Counted from the first letter of the stretch, positions 46,489 through 57,022 are shown. The stretch: DNA of 64,000 nucleotides from Stictocephala bisonia (GCA_035578905.1 JAQJVL010000248.1:976501-1040500), one strand, 5' to 3'. Notes: generated by a model not told the origin, from the letters alone. Numbers and translations: made by a program.

Positions 46489-49400
46489 ATGCTGTTATGT
46501 GGCATCCTCAGTGTATCACTGAGTCTGAGACGCCATTCAGTAAATAACTCTTGGTATACGTGGTGTCTTATGAAGACGTGTATTCCTGTTGAGGCAACCA
46601 ATGGTCCATATAGCTTGGACAGTATGAGTAAATATCTCTTTATATACTACATGTCTAACGAAGACATAGACTATATTCCTGTTGAGGCAACCAATGGTCC
46701 ATATAGCTTGGACAGTATGAGTAAATATCTCTTTATATACTACATGTCTAACGAAGACATAGACTATATTCCTGTTGAGGCAACCAATGGTCCATATAGC
46801 TTGGACAGTATGAGTAGATACCTCTTTATATACTACATGTCTAACGAAGACATAGACTATATTCCTGTTGAGGCAACCAATGGTCCATATAGCTTGGACA
46901 GTATGAGTAAATATCTCTTTATATACTACATGTCTAACGAAGACATAGACTATATTCCTGTTGAGGCAACCAATGGTCCATATAGCTTGGACAGTATGAG
47001 TAGATACCTCTTTATATACTACATGTCTAACGAAGACATAGACTATATTCCTGTTGAGGCAACCAATGGTCCATATAGCTTGGACAGTATGAGTAAATAT
47101 CTCTTTATATACTACATGTATGCTTTCAAGAATAAACACAGCCTCGGAAAGGACGGAATTAAACGGCAACAACTTGGCAATCATACAAAAATCAGATTGG
47201 GAACAATAAATTTAGTTACGTTAAGAGGTAAGATGGAAGAAGTGGTGGAGGTGATGAGGAGAAGAAGTTTGGATATATTGGGAATCAGCGAAACAAGATG
47301 GAAAGGTAGGGGAGAGAGAGAGGTGGGGTTTGGATATAAGATATGGTGGTCTGGAGGGGAGAATGGTAGGAGAAATGGGGTGGCAATAGTGATGAGCAAG
47401 AAGATGACGAGTAGTGTAATAAATGTTGAGCCAGTAAATGACAGATTAATTAAGATCACAATTAGGATGGGGAGAGAGATGATGGATATAATACAAGCAT
47501 ATGCACCACAAACAGGATGTACAGAAGAAGAGAAAGTAGAGTTTGAAGAGGAGCTTGAAAGACAACTAAGAGAAGAGAAATCTGTGATAATTGGAGATAT
47601 GAATGCACGAGTAGGAATGGATAGACAGGGATATGAAGAGATTATGGGAGGCTATGGGATAGGGGAAAGGAATCAGGAAGGAGAGAAGTTGTTGGACTTA
47701 TGTTTGAGGAATGAAGTGATAGTGGGAAACACGTGGCACGCGAAGAGGGAGAGTCAGAAGTTCACTAGGTATAGTTGGAATGGAGAACACCCAAGTTTGA
47801 TAGACTACGTGTTAGTTAAAAAGTGTTTACAACCTTTTTTGATATATGTAAAAGTTATACCAAGTGAAAATCTGGGGGGGGATCACAGATTACTGATAGC
47901 GGTTTTTAAGTGGTTCAAAATTGGAAGGGTTGCAAGGTTGACAAGGATTAAGACATGGAAATTGAGGGACAGAGAAGTAAAGGAGGACTTTGTGAAGAAA
48001 TTAAAAGAAAAAGTACCCAGAGATGAAAGTAAAACAGGAGAGGAGGAATGGATAAGATTCAAAAAGGCAATAGTTGAAACAGCGGAGGAAACGTGCGGAA
48101 GAACATCAGGGAGGAAAAGGGATAAAGAGACACCATGGTGGAACGAAGGAATTGCGGAAGCAATTAAGAATAAAAATAGAGCTTGGAGAGAGTGGTTTAA
48201 GGAAAGGACAGATGAGAAAAGGGAGCGATGGAAGAGACTTGACAAAGAAGCAAAAAAGATGTTAAAGGAAGCTAAAGAAAAGTCATGGAAGGAATTTGAA
48301 GAAAAAATGAAGTCAAATTGTGAAGGAAATAAGAAGATCTTTTATGGATTGATAAAAAATAAGACAAAACCAAAAGAAATGATGACTAAAGTAATAGATG
48401 TGAGTGGGGAAATTAAATGGAAGGAGCAGGAGGTGTTGGAAACATGGAAAGATTATTTTAAGGAATTGTTAGAAGGAACGGAGGTGGAAGAAGATGGAAT
48501 GGGAGAGGAGATGATTAATACGGAAGACGATGAAAACTTAAGTATAGGAGAATTGGAAAAAGCGGTAAAGGAGATGAAGGATGGAAAGTCACCAGGAGAG
48601 GATGAAGTGACGGTGGAGATGATTAAAGCGGCAGGACCGATGGGAATGCAATGGTTATACAGAGTGATGAGGGGGATATGGAAAAGTAAGAGGATACCAA
48701 AAGATTGGGAAATGGGCATAATTGTACCAATTTATAAAAAAGGGAACAAACAGAAGTGTGAGAATTATAGGGGGATAACCCTTTTGTGTCAGAGTATGAA
48801 GATCTACGAAAGGTTACTGCTTCAAAAAATAAAACCAGTACTGGAAGAAACAGGAAGAGAGGAGCAGTGTGAATTTAGAAGAGGTAGGTCAACAGTAGAT
48901 GCGATTTTTGTGATAAGGCAAGTGCTGGAAAAGAGATGGGAGTATGGAAAGGATACAGTGATAGCGTTCATAGATTTACAAAAAGCATATGACAAAGTGA
49001 AGAGAGAAATGATTTGGGAGAATCTGAGAAGAAGAGGGATAAAGGAGGGGATAATTGAAAGGATTAGGAATCTTTATGAAATATGTAAAAGTAAAGTAAG
49101 GATAGAAGAAAAATTCACGCAATCCTTTAAAACAGAGAGAGGTGTAAGACAGGGTAGTGTACTATCACCTTTTCTTTTCAATGTGATCATGGATGAAATC
49201 ATTGCAGGGGTTCAGATGGACAGAAGAGCTGAGGACTTGAAGGTGGTTGCATATGCAGATGATGTAATGATATGGGAAGAAAGAGAAGAAGAGTTGGAAC
49301 GAGAGTTGGCGAAATGGGCAGAAGTGGCAAAGAAGTATGGACTGAAGATGAATGTACAAAAATGTAAGGTAATGAAGGTGGGAAGAATGGATGGAGGAAA

Positions 49401-50037
49401 TGAAGATATATCAATTCAAGGGAATGTCCTGGAAAGAGTAGAAGATTTCTGTTATTTGGGTAGTACAATAACAAGCAAGGGTACGATGACAAAGGAAATA
49501 GGAAAAAGAATTTGGAAAAGTGGACAGTTTTTCAATCTAGTGAAAAAGATACTATGGAATTGGAATATTGGGAAGGAGGCAAAATTGTTAATGTATAAAA
49601 TGTATTACCAGCCAATCTTATTATATGGAGCGGAGACATGGACATGGAATAAAAGTGACATCAGCAGATTACAAGCAGCGGAGATGAGATTCCTGAGGGG
49701 AATAGAGAAGGTTAGTAGAAGAGACAGAATAAGAAATGAAGTAATCAGAGAGAGGCTGGGAGTAATAACATTACAGGAAACGATGGAAAGAAGGAGGATA
49801 CAGTGGATGGGTCATGTGAAGAGGATGGAAGATGACAGAATGCCAAAGATAGCCTTGGAGAAACAAGAGGGAGGAAGGAGACCGAGGGGAAGGCCGAGAG
49901 GAAGATGGAGACCAAGTGTGGAGGGATGTGGAGAGAAGGGGACTTCGGAGGGGACAGGTGGAGGAGGAGAAGACGTGGAGAGACAGACAGAAGTGGAAGA
50001 GGCTGTGTCAGACGACCTGCGAAAGCGGAAACGTTGA
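46489..50037 (+). CDS. Endonuclease-reverse transcriptase frame of RTE LINE, fused in frame to 31-residue repeats
   Basis: The open frame has 1,182 codons. Residues 1-210 come from the minisatellite (a 31-residue repeat with EDIDYIPVEATNGPYSLDS) and are not part of the element's protein. The RTE part begins at about residue 211. The APE endonuclease (about 234-470) has GTINLVTL, GISETRW, GDMNARVG, LIDYVLV and GGDHRLL, all catalytic positions present. The reverse transcriptase (about 690-960) has GKSPGEDEV, ENYRGITLL, AFIDLQKAYDKV, RGVRQGSVLSPFLFN and YADD at about 922-925. The C-terminal region has YLGSTIT, LLYGAETWT and IQWMGHVKRM. At about 49,909 a net one-base shift moves the last about 44 residues out of frame: the family-like tail (QVWRDVERRGL...) is in the +1 frame and ends at TGA 50,039-50,041. 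The enzyme would nick DNA and prime reverse transcription of its own RNA. The first ATG is in the repeat; no native start is certain. Confidence 0.9.
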   Translation: MLLCGILSVSLSLRRHSVNNSWYTWCLMKTCIPVEATNGPYSLDSMSKYLFIYYMSNEDIDYIPVEATNGPYSLDSMSKYLFIYYMSNEDIDYIPVEATNGPYSLDSMSRYLFIYYMSNEDIDYIPVEATNGPYSLDSMSKYLFIYYMSNEDIDYIPVEATNGPYSLDSMSRYLFIYYMSNEDIDYIPVEATNGPYSLDSMSKYLFIYYMYAFKNKHSLGKDGIKRQQLGNHTKIRLGTINLVTLRGKMEEVVEVMRRRSLDILGISETRWKGRGEREVGFGYKIWWSGGENGRRNGVAIVMSKKMTSSVINVEPVNDRLIKITIRMGREMMDIIQAYAPQTGCTEEEKVEFEEELERQLREEKSVIIGDMNARVGMDRQGYEEIMGGYGIGERNQEGEKLLDLCLRNEVIVGNTWHAKRESQKFTRYSWNGEHPSLIDYVLVKKCLQPFLIYVKVIPSENLGGDHRLLIAVFKWFKIGRVARLTRIKTWKLRDREVKEDFVKKLKEKVPRDESKTGEEEWIRFKKAIVETAEETCGRTSGRKRDKETPWWNEGIAEAIKNKNRAWREWFKERTDEKRERWKRLDKEAKKMLKEAKEKSWKEFEEKMKSNCEGNKKIFYGLIKNKTKPKEMMTKVIDVSGEIKWKEQEVLETWKDYFKELLEGTEVEEDGMGEEMINTEDDENLSIGELEKAVKEMKDGKSPGEDEVTVEMIKAAGPMGMQWLYRVMRGIWKSKRIPKDWEMGIIVPIYKKGNKQKCENYRGITLLCQSMKIYERLLLQKIKPVLEETGREEQCEFRRGRSTVDAIFVIRQVLEKRWEYGKDTVIAFIDLQKAYDKVKREMIWENLRRRGIKEGIIERIRNLYEICKSKVRIEEKFTQSFKTERGVRQGSVLSPFLFNVIMDEIIAGVQMDRRAEDLKVVAYADDVMIWEEREEELERELAKWAEVAKKYGLKMNVQKCKVMKVGRMDGGNEDISIQGNVLERVEDFCYLGSTITSKGTMTKEIGKRIWKSGQFFNLVKKILWNWNIGKEAKLLMYKMYYQPILLYGAETWTWNKSDISRLQAAEMRFLRGIEKVSRRDRIRNEVIRERLGVITLQETMERRRIQWMGHVKRMEDDRMPKIALEKQEGGRRPRGRPRGRWRPSVEGCGEKGTSEGTGGGGEDVERQTEVEEAVSDDLRKRKR
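46565..47119. repeat. 93-bp tandem array, left block (6 copies)
   Basis: The unit runs ATTCCTGTTGAGGCAACCAA, TGGTCCATATAGCTTGGACA, GTATGAGTAAATATCTCTTT, ATATACTACATGTCTAACGA, AGACATAGACTAT and recurs every 93 bp (ATTCCT at 46,582, 46,675, 46,768). Two subtypes alternate (AGTAAATATC and AGTAGATACC). The length is divisible by three and one frame on each strand stays open, giving 31-residue repeats. The array is interrupted at 47,119 by an RTE insertion and resumes at 50,056. Confidence 0.96.
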
Positions 50038-50055
50038 CTGATGATGATGATGATG
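47120..50055 (+). mobile_element. RTE-clade LINE inserted in the 93-bp array, 11-bp target duplication
   Basis: The array sequence ATACTACATGT at 47,109-47,119 is repeated exactly at 50,056-50,066, where the interrupted repeat unit continues in register. Between them lie 2,936 bp encoding an APE endonuclease and reverse transcriptase. They end in a very short 3' tail of TGA/GAT repeats (50,039-50,055). One ORF, a minimal 3' UTR and a trinucleotide tail are hallmarks of RTE elements. The 5' end carries only about 70 bp before the endonuclease and may be slightly truncated. High coding integrity and an exact duplication suggest a recent insertion. Confidence 0.93.
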
Positions 50056-50260
50056 ATACTACATGTCTAACGAAGACATAGACTATATTCCTGTTGAGGC
50101 AACCAATGGTCCATATAGCTTGGACAGTATGAGTAAATATCTCTTTATATACTACATGTCTAACGAAGATCAGACATGTAGTATATAAAACCTGATCAGA
50201 CAACCAATGGGCCATATAGCTTGGACATTATGAATAAATGACTCCGAATATTTGATATGT
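50056..50260. repeat. 93-bp tandem array, right block, with terminal hairpin
   Basis: The array resumes with the second target-site copy and runs for about one full unit and two diverged partial units. A perfect 16-bp inverted repeat, TATATACTACATGTCT at 50,146-50,161 and its complement at 50,172-50,187, flanks ten bases. It marks where the repeat turns back on itself briefly before continuing as a diverged unit. Confidence 0.9.
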
Positions 50261-51904
50261 CTTACGAAGACGTATATTTATTAGATTTTGTATTACTTAT
50301 TCGTTTCATCAATCTATATAAAGTTCCATAAATTTTATTTTTTCACCCAGTGTTATTTGAAAATTATAACTTTGTGTCTTTTGCAAAAACAATGTACGTT
50401 AATTCTTGTGTTTGGTGATAAGTTTGTTTTATGTTGGAGTTTTCATATTTCTTCATTTAATTAGTTTGTATCCAATCAAATGTGTGACAGGTACTTTTTA
50501 ATAAGAGACCCAATAAAATCAAGGCTGTATTTTCTTTAGACAATCATTTTGTAAAAAAAAAAAAAACCAGTAGGCTACAATTCTAACAGAACAATTTTGT
50601 ATCATGCATTCATTAAAATGTGTTTAGTTTAAAATTGGTCGATATAATAACGAGCAAGTAACAGAAAGCCAAATGTGGGATAACTCGTATATAACTTTAA
50701 TAGCATTTATTTGATTTCATTAATTGCATGCTTTGTTGTTAGCATATGATCACTTTCATTCCTTAAAAATTGATTTAAAAATAACAACTATTATCTCAAT
50801 TATGTATTTTTTTAAATTTACAGTTCTGCATTACATATTCTACGAAGCCACCAAAAGTCTTAACAGTTCTACAATATTTATAGTTATTTCCTATTACGAT
50901 ATACGTGTTCTGTGTGATGTGTTTTGATGTCTTACCTCTTCAAGGCAATGCTCTCAGTTCACAAATACTAAACAACAGATACAAGGCACATAATCACAGT
51001 AAGTGAAATCAGTCGATAATAACTCCTTTGAATAAACGCAATTGTTTAGTTCATTCCAATATGAACGAGTTTTTGGTCGATCAGCCTACAGCATATGAAT
51101 TATTCTGGAATGAAAACGAGTGTCCATCCAACCAAATGCAATCGACTGGTGTGGTTTGTTTTCTGCCAGATAACACGTATCCCCCCTCGTTCCCTTTTCA
51201 ATTCCCTGCCACTGAGTGTTTTCCCTGTCCAACAACACACTCCAGCCGGCCAGGATATTCACATCATCGTCCCATCGTGACTTATAGTTTAACTATTGAT
51301 TCCTTATTCAAAACAAACCGACACTCCAGGGTTATATTATCTATCTTGTATACGCAGATAGATAATACAAATTGTTGTGCCTAGTGATCATTAGACCATA
51401 TCACGAATACTCAATTTCAAATTATTATAGTAAACTTAAATCAACATACTAATAAATAATTTGTAAAAAATTAATAGCAATAAATAAACTCTGTATGCCT
51501 CGTCTGACTCAACTTAAAACTCAATGAGTCACAAAACCTTCACCTACATTGCTTTTTATATTTAAATCGTTTAGTTACAGAAGGAATTTAAAAAGTTTAT
51601 GCGGTAACATGTCATTGTAAGTGTGATCATTGCCAGGCGAGATAGCATCGATCAATTTAGTGCTATATAGTTTATTTATTTATTTTTTTGTAATTCATTA
51701 AATCACAAGTTTATTTCTGAAAGAATAAATATTTCGCACAAGTGAAATCTGACAAACATTTTAAATAACTTTTTCATTTGATATATTTTAGTCTATCAAT
51801 TGTGTACAGTCCAAATCCGCTTAATATAACAGTTCCGGAGTTCTTAATAATTTTCGGAAACGTTTTGAAATATACATAAAACTGCCCCTAGTATGGCGAG
51901 ACAA
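50261..51904. other. AT-rich spacer, no supported gene
   Basis: A 118-residue frame at 51,028-51,384 has no recognised domain; I could not support it as an upstream exon of the calcium channel. There is a poly-A tract near 50,554. Confidence 0.45.
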
Positions 51905-52745
51905 CCTGTAGGTGAATAATTTTGTCCGATGAGTTAATTGGATAGATAATTTTGAACAGAGAGTTAATGGACGCCCTATAGATAGATAATTTTGTCCAAA
52001 TTTACGAGAAACCCTGCTGATAGAATTTTGTCCAGAGAGTTACAGGAAATCCTATAAATATATAATTTTGACCATAGTGCTACACGACACCCTGTAGATG
52101 TATAATTTAGTCCAGAGTGCTACAGGACACCCTGTAGGTGTATAATTTTTTCCAGAGTGCTAAAGTACACCCTGTAGATGTATAATTTAGCCCAGAGTGC
52201 TACAGGACACTCTGTAGATGTATAAGTTTGTCCAGAGTGCTACACGACAAACTGTAGATGTATAATTTAGTCCATAGTGCTACACGACACCCTGTAGATG
52301 TATAATTTAGCCCAGAGTGCTACACGACACCCTGTAGATGTATTAATTTAGCCCAGAGTGCTACATGACACCCTGTAGTTGTATAGTTTTGTCCAGAGTG
52401 CTGCACGACACCCTGTAGATGTATAATTTAGTCCAGAGTGCTAAAGTACACCCTGTAGATTTATAATTTAGTCCAGAGTGCTAAAGTACACCCTGTAGAT
52501 GTATAATTTAGCCCAGAGTGCTACAGGACACCCTGTACATGTATAATTTGGTCCATAGTGCTACACGACACCCTGTAGTTCTATAGTTTTGTCCAGAGTG
52601 TTACACGACACCCTGTAGATGTATAATTTAGCCCAGAGTGCTACATGACACCCTCTAGATGTATAATGTTGTCCAGAGAGCTACAGGACACATTGTAGAT
52701 ATATAATTTTGTCCAGAGAGTTACGGGACAACATAAAGATAAATT
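51905..52745. repeat. 40-bp tandem array (~20 copies)
   Basis: The unit GTCCAGAGTGCTACACGACA followed by CCCTGTAGATGTATAATTTA recurs every 40 bp (GTCCAGAGTG at 52,391 and 52,431). Outer copies are more diverged. Each unit includes ACACCCTGTA, which resembles the ends of the foldback elements, but this may be chance. Confidence 0.95.
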
Positions 52746-54071
52746 ATTTTAAATACATGCATCACTCTGGTTAGCCTTTTAGGTTCTAAGTAAACAACAT
52801 ATTTCTTTATACTTTTACATCTTAAGGAATTTCCAAACTGGGCTAGTCACTTTCTGTGAACCTGTACTACGGCTGGCTGAAGTAATACTGGACTACTAAA
52901 AGTAATGGGCTATCAGTAGTTTTTTAGCATATGTTAAAAATTAGACTGCTATCAATGGGATAGGCATTATACCAAGGAAAATGTTATTTGTTTGTTAGTT
53001 ATAACTAGTAAATTTAATCTGAAGAAACTTCGTCATTTAATTCTTGCTAAATGGTAACTAACCAACACATTCAATTTTAACCCTGAAGTTATGTTTGCCT
53101 TTTAATGTCTGATAATAGCTTCGATAAAAAAAATCAGGTTTAAAAGGTAGAGACAAAAAATCAATAGTAAATACACTTAGGTTTTATCCGAAAAAAATAT
53201 TTTGCAAACATTTCAGGCACAACATATTTTGGAACCATTGAACTATTTGTAAATGATCACTTCGTTTTCTTGTATTTTGTAAAATAGTAAGCCTTGAGAT
53301 TTTTCTAGCTATGGATTTAATAATTTTTAGAGTTCGTGATTTAAGGAAAAAACTTACATTTGGTCTTGTTAATTATTGTGAACTAGCACGCTTTGAGCTA
53401 ACGATCCTTAGCGCTCAGTGGAGAGCAGAGTAAGCCATGTGGCTGACGACAATCACTATGGCACACGAATCTCACCTCTCTTTCCAAGATAAAATAACAA
53501 AGCCTGACATGTTATAGCGGCATAATTTGACTAAATTCAATAAAAGATTATTTTTTGTAACTTTTTAGTATACTAAACCTGTATTAAAACTTATAAACTA
53601 AAATGAGTTTTTGATAGTCCTAAACATTTACTCAATTTTAGCTTTTTCTGTAGTACAGCTACTGACTAAAATTGTCCTTAATAGTAACTACATAGTTGCA
53701 CTGTTAGGACAATTTTTATCGATAACCTGATTTGAGTGACACTAACAGAAAGAAATATTCTCTCATGTGAAAAGTCAATTGGTATATGGTAGCTGGTGTA
53801 ATCCCACGGGTGAGTCAGGAGTTGTCACATCCTCAGGACGTTTCTGTATCCTGTTATGATTCTCCATCAAATGGAGTTTTTAAGTGTTATCCTTATTAAA
53901 TATGCCACGAAGTTTATACTGACAGTGACAATATAATATAGTGATACTGTAAAGTTTTTAAGGGCAGCATCAATCGAACTGTATTACGGCTGTTGAAAGA
54001 TGGGCTAGTGCAAAATGACACGCTAGTGGAGGGTGTACTAGAATGCAGTGAATAAATAGCAATAACTAAGA
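52746..54071. other. AT-rich spacer, no supported gene
   Basis: No reading frame or repeat was recognised. Confidence 0.45.
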
Positions 54072-54380
54072 CCATTGACTATAGAAATAAACAGACTATC
54101 CAAGGCGATACATTTGGTATAGACATGCACACTGCTATCTCCTATGGATTGGTTTCAAATAAGCGCTCGGACGACTGTTTGGCGTGCTATTGGCTCAACT
54201 TAGTTCATTCAGCGTGTGTGTATTGGAGAGAGACAGACGGGAAGATGAGAGACATAGGTGCGTGAGCTGGCGCCACCTATGAAAACCGAACATGAATTAA
54301 ATTCACTAAACAGGAAATCGGAAACAGATTCACGGGAACCATATGAGCGGATAGTTCACTTGTTCCTTAAGTCAATGCTA
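54072..54380 (+). repeat. Dispersed repeat C, copy 3
   Basis: Longest of the three copies: AAACAGACTATCCAAGGCGA, AAGCGCTCGGACGACTGTTT, GGCGTGCTATTGGCTCAAC, then AACATGAATTAAATTCAC (shared with copy 1) and AACAGGAAATCGG...TTCACGGGAACC (shared with copy 2). This makes it the best source for a consensus. Confidence 0.78.
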
Positions 54381-54444
54381 GGGCATATGAACTATAGCCC
54401 TTCTTTATACAAAAATAACCAGTAACATCAATGAATATAGATCA

Positions 54445-54575
54445 AGGAAGCGAAAAGAGATAGGGAAGTAGTCAGACTTCCTGTAGCAGACGAAATGAGC
54501 TTAGCGCGGCTGCCAATACGCAGCTCTGGTTAATAATTTCTGCCAACTACCTACCCCTCCTGACTTTTTAACATT
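54445..54575. repeat. Dispersed repeat D, copy 2 (opposite strand to copy 1)
   Basis: CAGACTTCCTGTAGCAGACG, GCTTAGCGCGGCTGCCAATA and CGCAGCTCTGGTTAATAATT match the reverse complement of about 10,300-10,400. It ends about 130 bp upstream of a calcium-channel exon. Confidence 0.75.
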
Positions 54576-54708
54576 GGCTTCTCACTTTTTATAGATGTTC
54601 ATTGGTAATATACACTAATGTATAATAAGGTTTTATTTCATTGGGTATTTTCTGTGTGTTTCTGTTTTGTTACGTTGCCTTGTTTTATATGGATTTTGTG
54701 TGTTGCAG

Positions 54709-54967
54709 GAGCACAGTATGACTTGGCAGCGAGTGGCAAGCCGCTGTCCACCGCTTGGCAGACCGCTCTGAGTGCCACCGCAATGAGTGCCACCAACAAC
54801 AACAATAACAACAACACTAACAACAATGCCAACGCAAGCAAGCAGGCGCTCAAGCGGCCGGTGCGGAGAGGGGTGAAGCCGCCCCCAGAGCGCCCGCAGA
54901 GGGCACTCTTTTTCTTCACACTCAAGAACCCCGTCAGAAAAATGTGCATAGACGTTATAGAGTGGAA
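54709..54967 (+). CDS. Ca-alpha1D: L-type voltage-gated calcium channel alpha-1 subunit, exon (end of N-terminal domain)
   Basis: The exon encodes the last part of the cytoplasmic N-terminus of the pore-forming subunit of a plasma-membrane L-type calcium channel. The frame reads [20 protein letters not shown], an Asn-rich tract, then [20 protein letters not shown] and [18 protein letters not shown]. The TLKNP.R..CI.I.EWK block is the conserved approach to segment S1 of domain I. The acceptor TTTGTGTGTTGCAG precedes 54,709; the first two bases complete a split Gly codon. The donor is AA|GTATCC at 54,968, weak but in the position where this family's intron falls; the split Lys codon is completed by the next exon. 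The AAC/AAT-rich codon run (about 54,793-54,830) encodes the Asn tract. The upstream exon was not found in the window. Confidence 0.9.
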
Positions 54968-56275
54968 GTATCCTTTTTTCACTAGTGTAAATGAGCAATT
55001 GTATTTATCTGTAAGATTAATCTTTAACATGGTTGTGAACACAGACAACTAACTCTACCCAGATAGCTCTCAGTATAAGGAAAAAGCGTACGCTCTGTTT
55101 AAGGAGTTTGTAGCCAATATGCAATAAACGACTATGACTTTAGGATGTGACGTTGCCCCATTGAACTGCCTCCCTCTCTTCTAACTACGTAAATTGAACG
55201 AGACGAGTGTGTGTGTTGACTGAGTTCAATCTGGCAACGCCGCTCAGTTCTCATCCACTCGACGTGCTTTAAACCGGACAGTTGACACACTACAAAACAT
55301 GTGTTAACACTATTAGCATGGGGCTGAGCCATCTGGGTAGAGTTAGTTATCTGTGGTTGACAATAATCTTCACATTCATTAGTGACTTTTATCCGATAGT
55401 TCTTGCTGAAGTGTGTCTATGCTTAGTTACTTTTGAAATTGAAGTTAAGAAAATAATATTATTAGCCTGTACTCGATTATTATTATTGTTAGTATGGTTT
55501 ATCTTAGGAAGGATAAAGGATGAGGAAGGTGCGTGATTTTATTTGCATTCTGGAATGTAATAAAAGTATTCCATTACAAGACCAGACCCTTGTCAGTGTA
55601 GGGCTGACAAATGAATAAGATCTACTTTTAAAAGTCTTATAATCTAATTTCTGTAACCAATAACATTCCACATTGTACATTACCTCACGTTATACTTTCA
55701 CTTTGTCACTTGCACGATTGCACGTTCCAACATTAATCTGTACAAAACCTGCACAACATCATGCATTTCTCTCTTCAGAGGTCTATCACAAAGCATTAAT
55801 CGTAGACACTTGGCTACAAATAAAATTCAAAGCTACACACATGATGTCTCAATTGATGCAATGTACCTCTGACACGATGCAGCCATTAGTGATGGCGATC
55901 TATATTTTCTTTGCAACCCAAGTAACATTTCACTCCATTACAACGTTGCAAACATGGTATACATATTTTAAGATTTAGACACTGAAAATTCTGCCCGTAG
56001 TTAAACACTATTCTCAGGTTATATTTGCTCATAGTAAACGGCTTATAAGAAGACAAGAAAATCTGCAATGTGGCATTGATGAGGATTACGCCGCTTTATT
56101 GACTAACAGCTGAATCCACTGTCACTGACAAAACCAGCTGTTTGTGAAGGTTTACCAGCAATAGGGATTACTTAAGAACATATTCAATCTCGTTCACTTT
56201 TGTTAGCACTTGGATAGACGACCTTTTAAAAGTATAAACAAACAGAATCGTGCTTTTAGTTCTTTTGATATATTC

Positions 56276-56800
56276 TACAATATGTGTACAGTATACTCGA
56301 TAATGACAAAGACATAATGTCTATAGCATACTCGATGGTGACAAACTCATTATGTGTATAGTACGCTCGATAATGATGAACACATTTTGTGTATATAGTA
56401 TGCTCGAAAATAACTCATTATGTGTACAGTATCCACGACAGTGACAAAAACATTATGTCTATGGTATACTCGATAGTGACAAACTCATACGTGTATAGTG
56501 CGCTCGATAATAACTCATTATGTGTACAGTATACTTAACAATGACAAACACATTATATATTCAGTACGCACAATAGTGATAAATACATTGTGTATAAAGT
56601 ATACTCGATAATGGCAAACACATAATGTGTATAGTATACTCGATAATGACAAACTCATTATGTGTATAGTATGCTCGATAATGACAAATTAAGTATGTGT
56701 ATAGTATGTTTTATAATGACATTATTTGTATAGTATGTTTGATAGTGACATTATGTGTATAGTATGTTTGATAATGACATTTATTATCTATATTATATGC
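56276..56800. repeat. 35-bp minisatellite in the channel intron
   Basis: The unit TGTGTATAGTATACTCGATA followed by ATGACAAACTCATTA recurs about every 35 bp, with deletions in some copies (GTGTATAGTATGTTTGATAA towards the right). It is non-coding. Confidence 0.92.
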
Positions 56801-57022
56801 TTCTCAATAAAGATAGATAAAATATGATTCTAGGTTTAAATCATATCTTGAGGCTTCAGAAATGTGCTGGTTTTAGAAAGGTTATGTTTTGTTAGGAAAA
56901 GGTTAGGTTTTGGTTTGTAACCTTAAAATGGTTTCCGGGCTGGAATAAAAGTACTGGAAGGAAAAAAATATTATGATAAAACATTCTCTTGTCTTTGTAA
57001 TGTTATGTACGGTTACACATTC

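Noticed and set aside
46537..47184. 215-residue antisense frame over the 93-bp array
   Set aside because: Shadow of the tandem repeat; no content beyond the repeated 31-residue unit.
51028..51384. 118-residue frame as an upstream exon of the calcium channel
   Set aside because: No similarity to known N-terminal sequences that I recognise and no supporting splice sites of the right phase.
51905..52745. ACACCCTGTA in the 40-bp array as foldback ends
   Set aside because: The match is short, occurs in every unit and lacks inverted partners, so it is not evidence for transposon termini.
55282..55536. Hydrophobic 84-residue frame inside the channel intron
   Set aside because: Could be mistaken for a transmembrane exon, but it does not match channel segments and the exon phases on either side already join without it.
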